From Rubripirellula sp. (GTDB taxonomy: Bacteria > Planctomycetota > Planctomycetia > Pirellulales > Pirellulaceae): a stretch of 6,799 bases of DNA. The position numbers were made by a program, and so were the translations under genes. The stretch spans positions 1 to 6,799 of the forward strand of contig JARFQX010001056.1 in the NCBI GenBank assembly GCA_029287555.1, given 5' to 3'. This document shows, piece by piece, positions 6,573 through 6,799 of this stretch (its first letter is position 1; each line of letters opens with the position of its first letter). The notes below the pieces were generated by a model. It was given only the letters and a program-made list of their open reading frames with translations, had not been told where the DNA came from and made no database searches.

Positions 6573-6680
6573 TTGCTCGGCGTCGAATCGTTGCTCGGCG
6601 TCGAATCGTTGCTCGGCGTCGAATCGTTGCTCGGCGTCGAATCGTTGTTCGGTGCCGGATCGTTGCTCGGTGCCGGATCG
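6573..6680. repeat. Six tandem 18-bp units, TTGCTCGGCGTCGAATCG type
   Basis: Units 1-4 (6573-6590, 6591-6608, 6609-6626, 6627-6644) are identical: TTGCTCGGCGTCGAATCG. Units 5 and 6 (6645-6662, 6663-6680) are a second type ending CGGTGCCGGATCG; unit 5 also has TTGTT. The last unit's TGCCGGATCG is at the same time the arm of the right REP-like copy. Being a multiple of three, the array reads as repeated RFDAEQ/RSGTEQ on the minus strand, but nothing supports translation. Confidence 0.85.
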
Positions 6681-6703
6681 GCGCTTCGCTTGATTCGGCC
6701 TAC
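6671..6703 (-). repeat. REP-like palindrome, right copy in inverse orientation
   Basis: Read on the minus strand it begins GTAGGCCGAATCAAG and ends GCCGATCCGGCA, matching the left copy at both ends with a shorter loop. Its arms GCCGGATC and GATTCGGC pair over 8 bp with one G-T wobble. It is separated by only 2 bases from the right 19-bp inverted repeat. Confidence 0.6.
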
Positions 6704-6724
6704 TTCGAATTCCCGGACACCCTC

Positions 6725-6799
6725 GAGTCGCGAGGGGCGAGGCGGCGAGCGGTGCAGCGAAACGGCAGCGGGACCTTTCGGGGGGATAGATCAACGCTT
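6725..6799. other. Right-edge gene-free DNA
   Basis: After the composite repeat the sequence continues with GCGAG words (6730-6752, including the second GCGAGGGGCGAG), then unremarkable GC-rich DNA to the window edge. I see no start, RBS or promoter that I would trust here. Confidence 0.4.

Larger units (their letters stand above)
6479..6724. repeat. Composite nested palindromic repeat bounded by 19-bp inverted repeats
   Basis: GAGGGTGTCCGGAAATTCG (6479-6497) is inverted at 6706-6724 as CGAATTCCCGGACACCCTC, matching at 18 of 19 positions. Inside lie two oppositely oriented REP-like palindromes (6526-6565 and 6671-6703) and, between them, six tandem 18-bp units (6573-6680). It has no coding capacity for a transposase. 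It could be a MITE-like unit, a REP doublet (BIME-like), or a strong 3'-end structure for the upstream gene. Confidence 0.65.

Noticed and set aside
6573..6680. CRISPR array
   Set aside because: The units are directly abutting 18-mers with no unique spacers, and there are no cas genes.
6537..6794. Minus-strand frame with repeated RFDAEQ hexapeptides
   Set aside because: It is a by-product of an 18-bp tandem repeat and REP-like palindromes. It has no convincing RBS and its N-terminal part reads through GCGAG low-complexity DNA.

Overview
The window looks like chromosomal DNA from a planctomycete, probably of the Pirellulaceae/Rhodopirellula type. The evidence is GC-rich DNA, a 1199-residue bacterial SMC with slightly divergent motifs, a TIGR03032/DUF4915-type protein of a kind I associate with planctomycetes and a few other phyla, and gene ends decorated with REP-like palindromes. 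The assignment rests on family recognition and general style. There is no rRNA, tRNA, phage, IS or CRISPR signal.

Layout: (1) 1-222 (+) is the C-terminal 73 residues of an unrecognised protein. (2) 223-374 is a convergent intergenic gap packed with perfect hairpins, and a second copy of its repeat runs into the 3' end of smc. (3) 375-3974 (-) is a complete smc gene. (4) 3975-4252 is a divergent promoter/leader region holding the 10-bp palindrome TTCACGTGAA and a GC-rich hairpin. (5) 4253-5347 (+) encodes a complete TIGR03032-family protein of unknown function. (6) 5467-6462 (+) encodes a six-helix-range membrane protein with a textbook voltage-sensor module and a C-terminal coiled coil but no pore domain. 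(7) 6463-6799 is a gene-free tail with a nested repeat: a 19-bp inverted repeat encloses two oppositely oriented REP-like palindromes, which enclose six tandem 18-bp units.

The SMC protein would act in chromosome compaction and segregation; its ScpA/ScpB partners are not here. The TIGR03032 gene and the voltage-sensor gene share a strand with a 119-bp gap and may be co-transcribed, but nothing links their functions to each other or to SMC. The two most interesting items are the pore-less voltage-sensor protein, whose architecture recalls Hv1-type proteins, and the composite repeat at the right end. I see no defence, biosynthetic or mobile-element gene system.
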